From Methanobacteriota archaeon (lineage in GTDB: Archaea > Methanobacteriota > Methanobacteria > Methanobacteriales > Methanobacteriaceae), in contig JAEYPF010000019.1 of NCBI GenBank assembly GCA_023411115.1, positions 157,737 through 221,736 of the forward strand: a stretch of 64,000 nt of DNA, given 5' to 3'. The translations under genes were made by a program, and so were the position numbers. How positions within the stretch are numbered: the stretch's first letter is position 1; the number at the start of each line of letters is the position of its first letter. Positions 9,270-18,491 of this stretch are shown here, piece by piece. The notes under the pieces were generated by a model that was not told the DNA's origin, did no database searches, and was given only the letters and a program-made list of their open reading frames with translations.

Positions 9270-9375
9270 TATTAGCCTCCTTTATCATCTTATTTACTAT
9301 TTTAACACAGTTTAGAATATGATACCTTCATTGATATACTCGTCTTAATCTATTGATAGTATAATAAATATATTT

Positions 9376-9882
9376 TTAACTCATATATTCGTTTTGAATT
9401 TCTACAACTTCTAAACTGCTTTTAGCTTTAGAATAGCTTTCTAAGAGCTCTTCATTGAGCTTTAGAAAATGAGGTCCCCACTTGAAACCTGACATAATAT
9501 CGATAGCAATATCTTTAAACCCAATGATATAAAAACTTGCTGCAATAGCTTCAGCAGTAGATAATATGCATGGCTTTCCATAATTGGTTGGATTTGCAGC
9601 AATTAGAAAAGGCAAAGATCTACTGTTTTTACCCGTTTTTAGTTTAAATGGGACTTTATCTAACCTTTTCCATGAACAATCCATGCCTACAAGTCCTTTT
9701 TCTAGTATTGTCTCTCTATCTTCAACAGATAACGCTTTTGGGGAATACGGATCTAAAACAATCGCACCGGTAGGTACTTGATTTAATTTTGTGACTACTT
9801 TAACTTTTCCCTTTTTTCCAAGTTTAACTGTTGTACATTTTTTCCTGTCGCACTCTTCTGCGTGATAAACAACGATTCTCAT
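9376..9882 (-). CDS. tsr3: 16S rRNA aminocarboxypropyltransferase Tsr3 (DUF367)
   Basis: Transfers the aminocarboxypropyl group of S-adenosylmethionine to a hypermodified pseudouridine of small-subunit rRNA. The 168 residues follow the Tsr3 layout: HAEECDRKKCT at the N-terminus, VLDPYSPKALS, then GLVGMDCSWKR, RSLPFLIAANPTNYGKP and LSTAEAIAASFYIIGF, the signature part of the SPOUT-like SAM site. The C-terminus (FKWGPHFLKLNEELLESY) is also typical. No clear ribosome binding site is seen, so the message may be leaderless. Confidence 0.9.
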   Translation of the reverse strand: MRIVVYHAEECDRKKCTTVKLGKKGKVKVVTKLNQVPTGAIVLDPYSPKALSVEDRETILEKGLVGMDCSWKRLDKVPFKLKTGKNSRSLPFLIAANPTNYGKPCILSTAEAIAASFYIIGFKDIAIDIMSGFKWGPHFLKLNEELLESYSKAKSSLEVVEIQNEYMS

Positions 9883-10158
9883 TTTTAAAACACATGTTAA
9901 ATTATTTTAGCTAAACAGTTATTTTTATTTAAATTCATTTTAGATTCAAAAATAAAAGACATTACTAATTATATTTTTTGTTATATTAAATTTACTGTTA
10001 TTTGATTCTTTTGAGTAATTCATTTAAATTAAATTTTAGATAAATTTATAATTTTTAAAGTACTTATTAGTACTATAGGGCTTTAATTGAAAGGCTTATA
10101 TGTAGATTACCTGGCCGAAAAAGAAATCTTAAAAAATGTATGGTGGGGGTGAATGCAA

Positions 10159-11004
10159 ATGGCAAATGAAAATAATAGAAGGGAATCAATTACCTCACGC
10201 ATACTGGAAAGCCAAACAAAGCTAAATAAGTTGAGCATAGCTGAAATAATTAATCAAATTCAGGAGCTTGGCGTCAAGAGGGGTGGTGTCTTGCTAGTAC
10301 ATACATCTTTTCGATCCATAAGGCCAATGGAAGGAGGACCAATGGGCTTGATTAAAGCCCTCCTGGATGCTATTGGCCCTAAAGGTACTTTAGTAATGCC
10401 ATCTTGGACAGGAAATGACGAAGAACCATTTGATCCAGAGATTACGCCAGCTTCACCAGACCTTGGAATTGTAGCAGATATCTTCTGGCGATTACCAGGT
10501 GTACAGCGGAGTAATCATTGTTTTGCATTTGCAGCTGTAGGACCTAAAGCCGCCATAATCACCTCTGATCCACTTCCTCTTCCGCCCCACGTACATGAAA
10601 GCCCTGTTGGCCGTGTATATGATTTAGACGGACATATACTTCTTTTAGGTGTTGGACATGATGCCAACACTACATTGCACCTTGCTGAATTACTCGCTGG
10701 TGTTCCATACGGCGTGCCGAGGTACTGTACTATGCTTAAGGAAGGATGTCCTGTTCGAATTGATTATATGGAAAATGACCATTGTTGTGAGCGTTTTGTG
10801 ATTGTGGATGAGTGGTTACGTGCACATGGACTTCAGTCTGAAGGGTGCGTGGGGCATGCTCATGCACGGCTTGTAAAGGCAAGAGACATTGTTGATATTG
10901 CCCTTGAACATTTAGCTCATGATCCGCTTCTGTTTCTTCATTTTGAGAGGGAAGGATGTGTTGAGTGCGATGAGGCGCGAAAAAGCATTAAATCATTAAA
11001 ATGA
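10159..11004 (+). CDS. AAC(3) family N-acetyltransferase
   Basis: Acetyl-CoA-dependent transferase of the aminoglycoside 3-N-acetyltransferase family, about 281 residues. It has the family's LLVHTSFRSI, GGPMGLIKALLDAIGPKGTLVMPSW, a central HPF-like region (RSNHCFAFAAVGP), HVHESPVGRVYDLDGHILLLGVGHDANTTLHLAE, and a C-terminal cysteine pair (CVEC). ATG 10159 is chosen over ATG 10153 because GGGGGTGA ends six bases before it. The real substrate in an archaeon may not be an aminoglycoside. It opens a run of bacterial-looking genes, and base composition here is higher in GC than in neighbouring genes. Confidence 0.82.
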   Translation: MANENNRRESITSRILESQTKLNKLSIAEIINQIQELGVKRGGVLLVHTSFRSIRPMEGGPMGLIKALLDAIGPKGTLVMPSWTGNDEEPFDPEITPASPDLGIVADIFWRLPGVQRSNHCFAFAAVGPKAAIITSDPLPLPPHVHESPVGRVYDLDGHILLLGVGHDANTTLHLAELLAGVPYGVPRYCTMLKEGCPVRIDYMENDHCCERFVIVDEWLRAHGLQSEGCVGHAHARLVKARDIVDIALEHLAHDPLLFLHFEREGCVECDEARKSIKSLK

Positions 11005-11023
11005 ATAAAGGAGTTGAAATGAA

Positions 11024-11509
11024 ATGGCAGATGAAAAAGAATTAACCATTACACGCGAATTCGATGCACCGCGTGAAGTTGTATGGAAAGCATGGACTGA
11101 TCCAGACATGTTCATGCAATGGTGGGGACCAAGGGACTTTACAACGCCTATCTCTAAGATAGACCTCCAAGTGGGAGGCGAATATTTCAACTGTATGAGG
11201 GCGCCTGACGGGCAGGATTTCTGCGGCAAAGGTGTTTATCGCGAGATTGTTGAACTGGAACGGTTGGTAATGACTGATGCCTTTGCAGATAAGGATGGTA
11301 ACACTGTTTCAGCGACATACTATGGATTGGGTGAAGGCTTTCCAATGGAAATGCAGATCATGGTGACATTTGAAGAAAAAAATGGTAAGACCAAGCTAAT
11401 TGTGAAACATTCTGATATCTCAAAGATAAGCGAAACTGAACTAAATGATATGAAGCAGGGCTGGAATGAATCTTTAGATAAACTCGCTGAACTTCTGGCA
11501 AAAAGTTAA
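11024..11509 (+). CDS. SRPBCC/AHSA1-like protein 1
   Basis: 161-residue START/Bet v1-fold protein of the AHSA1 (Aha1-like) family. It opens with the usual [20 protein letters not shown] and has WWGPRDFTTPISKIDLQVGGEY, followed by alternating strands and a long C-terminal helix (GWNESLDKLAELL). These proteins enclose a hydrophobic ligand pocket; ligand and role are unknown. It follows the acetyltransferase by 19 bases and an AGGAG site precedes the start. It is homologous to the next gene, suggesting tandem duplication or joint transfer. Confidence 0.85.
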   Translation: MADEKELTITREFDAPREVVWKAWTDPDMFMQWWGPRDFTTPISKIDLQVGGEYFNCMRAPDGQDFCGKGVYREIVELERLVMTDAFADKDGNTVSATYYGLGEGFPMEMQIMVTFEEKNGKTKLIVKHSDISKISETELNDMKQGWNESLDKLAELLAKS

Positions 11510-11545
11510 AATTGGATATTAAATTCTGAATTAAGAGATGAGAAA

Positions 11546-12034
11546 ATGGTAAATAAAGCAAAAATTATTGTAGAATCTGGAAAACAGGAACTTTTTATTA
11601 TAAGAGAGTTTGATGCTCCACGTGAGATTGTTTTTAAAGCCTTCACAGATCAGGAGATTTATGCGCAGTGGATTGGACCAAGGGGGCTTACAACTAATAT
11701 TGAAACATTTGAGTCGAAAAACGGTGGATCATGGAGATATATTCAAAAAGATCCACAGGGAAATGAATTTGCATTTCATGGTGTAAACCATGAGGTTCTC
11801 GCTCCAGAAAGAATTATTGGCACATTTGAATTTGAAGGGCTTCCTGAAACAGGGCACGTTATTCTCCAAACAGCTAAATTTGAGGAGTTACCTGGTGATA
11901 GGACAAAGTTAACTTCTCAATCTGTATTCCAGTCAGTTGAGGATCGTGATGGGATGCTCATGTCAGGCATGGAAGAGGGAGTTAATGATTCATATAATCG
12001 TCTTGATGAGCTTTTGGAGAAGATGCAGAAATAG
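11546..12034 (+). CDS. SRPBCC/AHSA1-like protein 2
   Basis: 162 residues, same fold as its neighbour. The opening [20 protein letters not shown] aligns with the previous protein, then [23 protein letters not shown] and a closing helix ([20 protein letters not shown]). The two proteins share the family pattern but are clearly diverged, so any duplication is old. Ligand unknown. Confidence 0.84.
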   Translation: MVNKAKIIVESGKQELFIIREFDAPREIVFKAFTDQEIYAQWIGPRGLTTNIETFESKNGGSWRYIQKDPQGNEFAFHGVNHEVLAPERIIGTFEFEGLPETGHVILQTAKFEELPGDRTKLTSQSVFQSVEDRDGMLMSGMEEGVNDSYNRLDELLEKMQK

Positions 12035-12069
12035 AATTTAGGCATTTAAAAAGAAAAGGGGAAAAATAT

Positions 12070-12546
12070 ATGCAAAAAATCGTGCCATTCTTATGGTTTG
12101 AAGATAGTAAAGCAGAGGAGGCAGTTAATTTCTATACCTCCATCTTTAAAAATTCTAAGATAGTAAACAAAATGCACTATGGCGAAGCTGGCCCCGGTCC
12201 GGAAGGAGCAGTGATGTCCGTGACATTTCAGCTCGAAGGACAGGAATTTTACGCATTAAATGGTAATCCACAATTCAAATTTACTGAAGCCATATCAATG
12301 TTTGTAAACTGCGAAACACAGAAAGAAGTGGATGAACTGTGGGGAAAACTTTCAGAGGGTGGAATGGAAATGGGACCTGGTTGGGTTAAGGATAAATTTG
12401 GCCTGGCCTGGCAGATCGTGCCCACTATTTTAGGGGAGTATTTAAGCGATCCAGATCCTGAAAAATCTCAGAGAGTAATGCGGACCATGATGCAGATGAA
12501 TAAACTTGATATTGAGAAATTGAAGCAGGCATATGAAGGGCAATAA
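12070..12546 (+). CDS. VOC family protein (PhnB / 3-demethylubiquinone methyltransferase-like)
   Basis: 158-residue vicinal-oxygen-chelate fold protein. The opening [30 protein letters not shown] is the hallmark of the PhnB-like subgroup; [20 protein letters not shown] and the [30 protein letters not shown] ending are also typical. These proteins often sit beside SRPBCC genes in bacteria, as here. Methyltransferase activity is not implied by the name; many members have no known reaction. Confidence 0.82.
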   Translation: MQKIVPFLWFEDSKAEEAVNFYTSIFKNSKIVNKMHYGEAGPGPEGAVMSVTFQLEGQEFYALNGNPQFKFTEAISMFVNCETQKEVDELWGKLSEGGMEMGPGWVKDKFGLAWQIVPTILGEYLSDPDPEKSQRVMRTMMQMNKLDIEKLKQAYEGQ

Positions 12547-12604
12547 TCTAGCAAATTATTTAGATAATCCTGTAATTTTGTGTATTTTTAAAAAGGAATA
12601 AAAT

Positions 12605-13411
12605 ATGATTGAAAGAAAAGGTAAATACGCCAATGTCAACGGAATGAAAATGTATTATGAAGTTTCCGGCAAGGGTGATCCATTAATCGTACTGCATGGT
12701 GCTTATATGAACATCTCTTCTATGGGGGAGATCATTCCTAAGCTGGCAAATTCTCATAGGGTTTATGCCCTCGAGCTGCAAGGCCATGGACGCACGAACG
12801 ACATTGACCGCCCCATCACATATCCAAACCTGGCAGACGATGTAGCTGCTTTTATGGGTGCGCTAGGTCTTAAGAAAGCTGATGTATTCGGTTATTCCAT
12901 GGGTGCCATAACAGGACTACAACTTGCCATCCGTCATCCGGATAAGGTAAATAAACTTATATTTTGCTCAGGTGCTTATGATATTGGAGGTTGGCAGCCG
13001 GAGTTCAAGAACTTCATTCCACAAATGACTGTAGAAATGTTTGTCAATATGCCATTCGCCGAAGACTATCGTAAGCTTGCCCCTAATCCCGATGGTTTTC
13101 CCGCACTTGTGGAGAAGCTGATAGCTCTCGAGAAAGAGCCGATGGCGTTGGAAGAAGATGTTAAAAAATTGAAAACCCCTGTGCTGATCATTGCTGGTGA
13201 TGCAGACGGTGCAACGCTCGAACATACGATAGCTATGTTTCGGTTGCTTGGTGGTGGTGTTATGGGCGATATGGACAATCCGTTGTCAGATTCGCGTCTT
13301 GCTGTTATGCCGGCAACATCACATACGGCTGTCATTACTCAAACCGACCTTTTAACCGCTTTCATTGAACCTTTCTTGAAAGGAGAAACGCCAAAGGGAT
13401 TTTTTGAATAG
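12605..13411 (+). CDS. Alpha/beta-hydrolase
   Basis: 268-residue alpha/beta-fold hydrolase. It has the oxyanion HG at 31-32, the nucleophile elbow GYSMG at 96-100 (Ser98), a likely acid in LIIAGDADG near 196, and a catalytic histidine in ATSHTAV near 245. Substrate unknown. This gene has the most visibly GC-rich stretch of the island, including GC-ended codons (CTC GAG CTG) rare in neighbouring native genes. It ends four bases before an upstream-extended reading of the next gene, so the two are probably co-transcribed. Confidence 0.85.
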   Translation: MIERKGKYANVNGMKMYYEVSGKGDPLIVLHGAYMNISSMGEIIPKLANSHRVYALELQGHGRTNDIDRPITYPNLADDVAAFMGALGLKKADVFGYSMGAITGLQLAIRHPDKVNKLIFCSGAYDIGGWQPEFKNFIPQMTVEMFVNMPFAEDYRKLAPNPDGFPALVEKLIALEKEPMALEEDVKKLKTPVLIIAGDADGATLEHTIAMFRLLGGGVMGDMDNPLSDSRLAVMPATSHTAVITQTDLLTAFIEPFLKGETPKGFFE

Positions 13412-13474
13412 GCTATGAAGAAGGCAGATATTAATGGGTTTCATGAACATAGACTTAGTTTTAGGAGGAGGAAT

Positions 13475-13948
13475 ATGACCCCAGAAAAACAAGAATTTGC
13501 AGAGGCAGGAATGCTCATCCGTAAGCCTGTAGAACAAGTTTTTGAAGCATTCATTAACCCTGAAATAACCACTAATTTTTGGTTTACTAAAAGTACAGAA
13601 CGATTGGATGAAAATGATGAAGTTCAATGGACATGGGAAATGTATAACCACACTGTTTCAGTACTTGTAGAATCAATAATCAAGGATGAAAAAATCATAG
13701 TTCAATGGGGAAACTATGGGGAAGAAACAACGATAGAATGGACATTTACACCGTTAGGCAAATCCAAAACATTTGTGGACATTGTTAATAGTGGATTTAA
13801 AGGAACACCAGATGAACTGCTTGTACAGGTCAGAAATTCGACTGAAGGTTTCACGCTGGTGTTAGCTGGACTAAAAGCTTATTTAGAACATGGAATACAA
13901 CTCAACCTTGTAGCAGACAGATTCCCCAAAGAATTAGGCGAACATTAA
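13475..13948 (+). CDS. SRPBCC protein 3 (activator of Hsp90-like)
   Basis: 157 residues in the SRPBCC fold: AGMLIRKPVEQVFEAFINPEITTNFWFTKSTERL, then VQWTWEMYNHTVSVLVESI, TTIEWTFTPLGKSKTFV and a C-terminal helix (FTLVLAGLKAYLEHGIQLNLV). ATG 13475 is chosen because AGGAGGAGG lies just upstream; the frame is open to an ATG at 13415 without such a site. This is the last gene of the bacterial-looking run, and the next gene is convergent. Confidence 0.83.
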   Translation: MTPEKQEFAEAGMLIRKPVEQVFEAFINPEITTNFWFTKSTERLDENDEVQWTWEMYNHTVSVLVESIIKDEKIIVQWGNYGEETTIEWTFTPLGKSKTFVDIVNSGFKGTPDELLVQVRNSTEGFTLVLAGLKAYLEHGIQLNLVADRFPKELGEH

Positions 13949-14025
13949 TGATAGACTATTAATTATTTTTTTAATTATTTTTAAAATCAGATATTTTAAG
14001 ATAAAATATTTCACTTTATGAGCTT

Positions 14026-16140
14026 TTATAATTCAGATCGCTCATGCTCAATAATCTGTGATACAGCACATTTTGGATCATTAATATCTTCTAAATCATA
14101 ATAGCGACCGCCTGATGCGAGTGCAAGTTCCATATTCATATCCTGCCCATATTTAATTGATTTTTCAAAATTTACAATGATGGTATGTATATCATTTTCT
14201 TTAAGGTCTGCAGCGATTTTTATAGCATCTTTAGCTGGTCCTTCTTTTATGCCTATGTTGGGCATACCGTCTGTTAAGACAAGCATCATGGGTACGAACT
14301 CATTTTTAAATTTTTCTTTTTTAAGTAATTCCAATCCTTTTTTAAGTCCAGATGCAAGGGGAGTGGTTCCTCCGATCCTTATATTATCCACCTGTTCTTT
14401 AAATGAAGATGGTCTCCTTGTTGTTGGAATTATAATTTCTGCTTCATGCCCTTTAAATCCAATAACGCTTATTTTGTCGTTATGGCGATTTATATCCTTG
14501 ATCAGTTGATTTAAAATGCCCTTAATTTTATTTGCTTTCCTTTCTGAAAACATAGATCCACTTATATCTACTACAAGGGCAATTGATGCTCTTGCACCGT
14601 GTTTTCTAACTTTATGGCGTATGTGTTCGTTTTCAACATTAATACTGCCATTTGATTTAACAGCAGCTGCCCTTAAAGTTGCATCTATCGCTATATCGCT
14701 TGAAACGGATTTAGGCAACTTACTCTTTATGTATTTTCCTTTTTGAGTCTTTGAATCAACCCTCTTTCCATACAATCTGTTCTTTTTTCTGCCTTTCATT
14801 TTAAGAAGTTTTTTTATATCAATCTCCCCATTATCTGAGTCTACTGAATCTTCCTCTTCAAGACTTTTAAGTGCCTTTCCTTTTTGATCTTCACTGTTTT
14901 CAGACTGTTCAGCTGGATTAGGAACAATATTTATATTTTTCTCCTGTTCTTGTGAATTTTCATCTTCGCTGGTTTCTTCATTCTGAATTTCTTCAGGAGT
15001 TGAATCTCCTTTATCACCGTTCTGCTCTTCTTGGGACGGATCTTGGTTTTCTTCAGTATCCTGGTCTGAGTCCTTATTATCCGTATCTTGCTCTTCTTGA
15101 GATTGACTTTCATTATCTTTTTCTTGTTGTTCTTCATCTGTATCAGAAATGGCCTTCTCCATATTTTGTTTGATCTTTTTTTGATCGTATGATCTTTGGA
15201 GTCTCTCTCCAAGTACAAGAAACATGGCCTCTTCTACATCATCATAATTCACTTCTAAACGTTTATTATAAGCTGCAATCGTTTTAGATGTTTTTAATAT
15301 GGCAATGTCTGCTCTGTGCCCATCAATGTCCATATTAACACAGACATGTGCTATTATTTTCATTATTTCAGGAGATACTTTCACATTTTTAAGTAAATCT
15401 CTAGCATTCAAAATATTATTCAGTATTTCTTTTTGTGATGTTTCGAATTTTTCTTTAAAAGTTGTGGGATCTCTTTCAAATTCTTCTCTTCTGGCCATTA
15501 TTTTAACACGGTCTTCAATATCCATGATGCTGTGAACTATAATATGCAGGCCAATTCTATCAGAAAGCTGTGGTCTAAGTTCACCCTCAGCGGGATTCAT
15601 TGTTCCAACCAGTATGAATCGGGATGGATGTGATACAGAGATTCCTTCTCTTTCTACAACATTTATTCCGTATGCAGCAGCATCTAAAAGGACATCCACA
15701 AGATTATCATCAAGAAGGTTAATCTCGTCAATGTAAAGTATATTTCTATTGGCCTCTGCCAGTATTCCGGGTTCTAAAGCTCTGGTACCTTCTTTTAGAG
15801 CTTTTTCAATGTTTATAGATCCAACTACACGGTCTTCTGTAGAACCGAGGGGAAGTTCTACTACTTTCATTTTTTTCTCTTCAATTTCTGTAGTGTTTGA
15901 TCTACAGGCGTCACACGCAGATTCTTCATCTCCGGGATCACAGTTGAATGGACATCCTTTTACAACTTTTATAGATGGTAAAAGGTCTGCAAGCGCCCTT
16001 ACTGCCGTAGTTTTACCCGTACCTTTATCTCCTTTTATAAGGACTCCGCCAATACCTGGATTTATAGCATTTAATATCAACGCTTTTTTTACGTTTTCCT
16101 GGCCAACAATTGCTGAAAATGGAAAAATAAGGTTTTTCAA
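14026..16140 (-). CDS. Fused ChlI/ChlD-like AAA+ and VWA protein (metal-chelatase type)
   Basis: About 704 residues. The N-terminal 340 residues are an AAA+ domain of the Mg-chelatase ChlI type: Walker [10 protein letters not shown], Walker [13 protein letters not shown], the [19 protein letters not shown] arginine-finger region, and a CPFNC...CDAC cysteine insertion. A very acidic Glu/Gln/Asp-rich linker follows (about 345-440), then a basic region and a VWA domain with the MIDAS motif DISGSMFS near 540. In known chelatases ChlI and ChlD are the motor and platform for inserting Mg or Co into tetrapyrroles. No large CobN/ChlH subunit is in the window, so the target is open. TTG 16140 is preferred to GTG 16149 because GGTGAG sits four bases before it. 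Confidence 0.85.
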   Translation of the reverse strand: MKNLIFPFSAIVGQENVKKALILNAINPGIGGVLIKGDKGTGKTTAVRALADLLPSIKVVKGCPFNCDPGDEESACDACRSNTTEIEEKKMKVVELPLGSTEDRVVGSINIEKALKEGTRALEPGILAEANRNILYIDEINLLDDNLVDVLLDAAAYGINVVEREGISVSHPSRFILVGTMNPAEGELRPQLSDRIGLHIIVHSIMDIEDRVKIMARREEFERDPTTFKEKFETSQKEILNNILNARDLLKNVKVSPEIMKIIAHVCVNMDIDGHRADIAILKTSKTIAAYNKRLEVNYDDVEEAMFLVLGERLQRSYDQKKIKQNMEKAISDTDEEQQEKDNESQSQEEQDTDNKDSDQDTEENQDPSQEEQNGDKGDSTPEEIQNEETSEDENSQEQEKNINIVPNPAEQSENSEDQKGKALKSLEEEDSVDSDNGEIDIKKLLKMKGRKKNRLYGKRVDSKTQKGKYIKSKLPKSVSSDIAIDATLRAAAVKSNGSINVENEHIRHKVRKHGARASIALVVDISGSMFSERKANKIKGILNQLIKDINRHNDKISVIGFKGHEAEIIIPTTRRPSSFKEQVDNIRIGGTTPLASGLKKGLELLKKEKFKNEFVPMMLVLTDGMPNIGIKEGPAKDAIKIAADLKENDIHTIIVNFEKSIKYGQDMNMELALASGGRYYDLEDINDPKCAVSQIIEHERSEL

Positions 16141-16356
16141 TGGTCTCACCGTTTAATACTCGTAAATGATTTTTTAAATTATCAAACTAAGATATTTTCG
16201 TTAATATATACTGGTAGCTTAATCCATAAATATATTGTTAATAATACTATTTTTACCTGCAATTGATATTTATTTAGAATTTGAGGAAAATTAATTGAAT
16301 ATAATTCATCATAAAGAATAAATAATACCAACAACATAAGCAAAATCGGTGATAGT

Positions 16357-16512
16357 ATGTGTACAGTTGGAGGTCCAATGGCCGATATCAAAATGAAAAA
16401 ACTTAAAACAAAAAGATACAGGTGTCTGGACTGTGGAAACGAGTTTAAGGGAATTGGAAGAAGAGTTGTATGTCCGGCATGTCAATCAGAGAACGTAGAA
16501 GCATTAGAATAG
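16357..16512 (+). CDS. Small zinc-ribbon protein
   Basis: 51-residue basic protein missed by length cut-offs. It reads MCTVGGPMADIKMKK, then a classic ribbon YRCLDCGNEFKG...VVCPACQSENVEALE with two CxxC pairs. GGTGAT ends three bases before ATG 16357. A second ATG at 16378 also has a good site (GGAGGT) and would give 44 residues with the ribbon intact. The end overlaps the next gene in another frame, suggesting translational coupling. Function unknown; such ribbons bind nucleic acid or act as protein adaptors. Confidence 0.7.
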   Translation: MCTVGGPMADIKMKKLKTKRYRCLDCGNEFKGIGRRVVCPACQSENVEALE

Positions 16513-16955
16513 ATCAGGATAATATTTTATTTTTAATGGGAGACTCTGGAGAATTGGGCATTGCAAAGGCCGGAGAAAGAAAGCAGATATTTATAGGGAT
16601 GCCTGATAAAGAAGAGATAGTTATTTTTCTTGAACCAGATGATATAATAGCTGTTTCTGCCTTTGATAGGGGCGAAAAAGCAGAAAAAGGAATAAGAAGC
16701 ATGCTTTATTTACTCAGGGAGTTAAATTTTCCAATTACAGTTCTCCCGGAAAATCATCCCACTTCCAGCAGACTTCCTATGGTGGTAGCAGCAGGAGACC
16801 AAATCAATCTAAATTGTAATATAGTTCCAGGTACCCATCCTGAACAGGATGTATTATGTGCGTGTGATGAGCTCTCTGGCACCAAAATAACAGCATCAAA
16901 GGACGGTGTTGATGTTGAAGGAACTATAAATGAATTCAAAATTGAAAAATTTTAA
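16470..16955 (+). CDS. Conserved archaeal hypothetical protein
   Basis: Up to 161 residues, beta-rich and soluble, with no membrane segment. Features seen are KEEIVIFLEPDDIIAVSAFDRG, a helix EKGIRSMLYLLRELNFPITVLPENHP, and a cysteine pair (VLCACDE) near 129-131. I do not recognise a named family with confidence. The start is uncertain: ATG 16470 overlaps the zinc-ribbon gene by 43 bases and lacks a clear ribosome binding site, while ATG 16536 removes the overlap but also has none nearby. The overlap supports one transcript. Confidence 0.6.
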   Translation: MSGMSIRERRSIRIDQDNILFLMGDSGELGIAKAGERKQIFIGMPDKEEIVIFLEPDDIIAVSAFDRGEKAEKGIRSMLYLLRELNFPITVLPENHPTSSRLPMVVAAGDQINLNCNIVPGTHPEQDVLCACDELSGTKITASKDGVDVEGTINEFKIEKF

Positions 16956-16998
16956 TATTTTTCATTTACTAGAAAAATTAAATAATTTATTTTAAAAA

Positions 16999-17355
16999 TT
17001 AAGAATATTTCGTGTATGGATTTGTTGATGGAGCATCAACATTACCCATGGGTTGTTTTTGTATGTTGTTGTCTGTTAAATATATTTCTTTGCCGTCAAC
17101 ATTTACTGTATCCGAAGTTTTCCCTTGATTGTTTAAGTATTCATGTACTTTTTGAGGATCATTAACTATTTCACTCATATTTGCATCGTTAGATTTATCT
17201 GAATTGTTAGAAGAGATATTTGATTTATCGCTGCCATTAAGAGTATTTTGATTATCTGTATTTTGAAGATTAAGTGGATTAAATACTCCTGTAGCTGATG
17301 CAGCTCCCAAAATAATCAATATAACTGCAATTACAATTAAAATATATTTTTTCAT
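16999..17355 (-). CDS. Small secreted or membrane-anchored protein
   Basis: 118 residues. An N-terminal hydrophobic segment (YILIVIAVILIILGAASA, residues 4-21) is a signal anchor or cleavable signal peptide. The rest is Asn/Ser/Asp-rich with many N-x-S/T sites, as in exported archaeal proteins. The end has a short beta motif (VNVDGKEIYLTDNN). No lipobox cysteine. Function unknown. Confidence 0.6.
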   Translation of the reverse strand: MKKYILIVIAVILIILGAASATGVFNPLNLQNTDNQNTLNGSDKSNISSNNSDKSNDANMSEIVNDPQKVHEYLNNQGKTSDTVNVDGKEIYLTDNNIQKQPMGNVDAPSTNPYTKYS

Positions 17356-17627
17356 GTTAGTGCTGTATTATTGGATGGATATAAACTTAATGGAACAGGA
17401 CATTATGAAATCAGGGATTACCTGGACAAAATAAATTGTATTTCAGGGGTTTAATTACATTTATTGTTTAGAATTCCAACAGGATAATATTATATAATAT
17501 TTAAGAAGAATTATTGATTTATTTTTTAGTTTTTAAGTGATTTTAGCAGTAATTAAAGTTATTAAATTCCTACAAATTTGGACACCATTAGTTTAATATA
17601 ACATAAAATACTTAATAGGATATTAAT

Positions 17628-18335
17628 ATGTCGATTTACGAATTTTACACCATTTTTGGACAGGTAGTGTTTATCGTAGGTATTTTTATTTTAAGCCTGC
17701 TTTCTGTAACGCTAATACTTGGAAGAATCCTTATCCGACAGGAAAGGCTAATTTTCCCCAGACTACTTCTATTTACTATAGATGTATTTTACGGGTTGTT
17801 TAAAAAATTCGCTGGAAATGTAGGATTAGATGAAAAGATTGTGGATCAAATAGGTGTTGAAGTAAGAAATAAGGTTAATGAAAAGTCATTTAACCAAATA
17901 GATAATAAAGATAAGGTTTTAATACTTCCGCACTGTTTGAGAAATCCTAAATGCGAGGCAAAGTTAGATGCAACTGGTCTTCACTGCACTGACTGTAATC
18001 GATGTGTAATAGGTGTTTTAAAGAATAAAGCAGAAGATAAAGGATACAACGTATTCATAATACCAGGATCAACTTTTTTAAAGAAAATTGTTCAGGAAAA
18101 TGAGTTTAAAGCAGTTTTAGGTGTCGCATGCTATCAAGATTTGAATCTAGCTATGATGAATCTTTCTAAATTCCACTGTCAGGGCGTACCTCTTCTAAAA
18201 GATGGGTGTGTATGTACCAAAGTTGATATAAGGGCAGTTCTTGATAAAATGGGTATTGAACTTCCACAGAACATAGAACTACCTAATAAAGGTGTTTCCT
18301 GTAGTAATGAACGACCTACACGCAAATTACTTTAA
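17628..18335 (+). CDS. DUF116 family membrane protein
   Basis: 235 residues. Two hydrophobic stretches at about 10-33 and 45-58 precede a cysteine-rich cytoplasmic domain: [27 protein letters not shown], then a Rossmann-like [14 protein letters not shown] and [14 protein letters not shown], and [12 protein letters not shown] near the end. This arrangement is DUF116, common in methanogens and some clostridia; the cysteines probably bind zinc or an Fe-S cluster. The reaction is unknown. The gene stands alone between divergent and convergent neighbours. Confidence 0.78.
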   Translation: MSIYEFYTIFGQVVFIVGIFILSLLSVTLILGRILIRQERLIFPRLLLFTIDVFYGLFKKFAGNVGLDEKIVDQIGVEVRNKVNEKSFNQIDNKDKVLILPHCLRNPKCEAKLDATGLHCTDCNRCVIGVLKNKAEDKGYNVFIIPGSTFLKKIVQENEFKAVLGVACYQDLNLAMMNLSKFHCQGVPLLKDGCVCTKVDIRAVLDKMGIELPQNIELPNKGVSCSNERPTRKLL

Positions 18336-18480
18336 AAATCTGTCAAAATTCAAGAATTTTGACGCGACAAAAATCTTTGATTTTTGTCAGCTTCGATTTT
18401 TAATGTTCAGAAACGCGTAGCGTTTCTTCAACTTTAAAATTTTTATAAAATTTTAATGTTCGAAAATGCGTTGTTATTTT
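18335..18480. repeat. Hairpin train between convergent genes
   Basis: At least four perfect hairpins in tandem: GTCAAAATTC-AA-GAATTTTGAC (18342-18363), GACAAAAATC-TTT-GATTTTTGTC (18366-18388), GAAACGC-GTA-GCGTTTC (18410-18426) and a TTAAAATTTT-TAT-AAAATTTTAA unit (18434-18456). Short constant boxes (AATGTTC, TTCAACTTT) separate the later units. The first 67 bases match, in reverse orientation, the train at 50354-50425. Lying between two gene ends, it may also serve as a bidirectional terminator. Confidence 0.75.
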
Positions 18481-18491
18481 CTTCAACTTTT

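Noticed and set aside
10159..11004. Acquired aminoglycoside resistance
   Set aside because: The family is right, but many AAC(3)-like proteins act on other amines and archaeal ribosomes are largely insensitive to these drugs, so a resistance claim is not supported.
16182..16391. 69-codon minus-strand frame with a hydrophobic run
   Set aside because: It overlaps the promoter and start of the zinc-ribbon gene, whose motifs and ribosome binding site are clear on the other strand.
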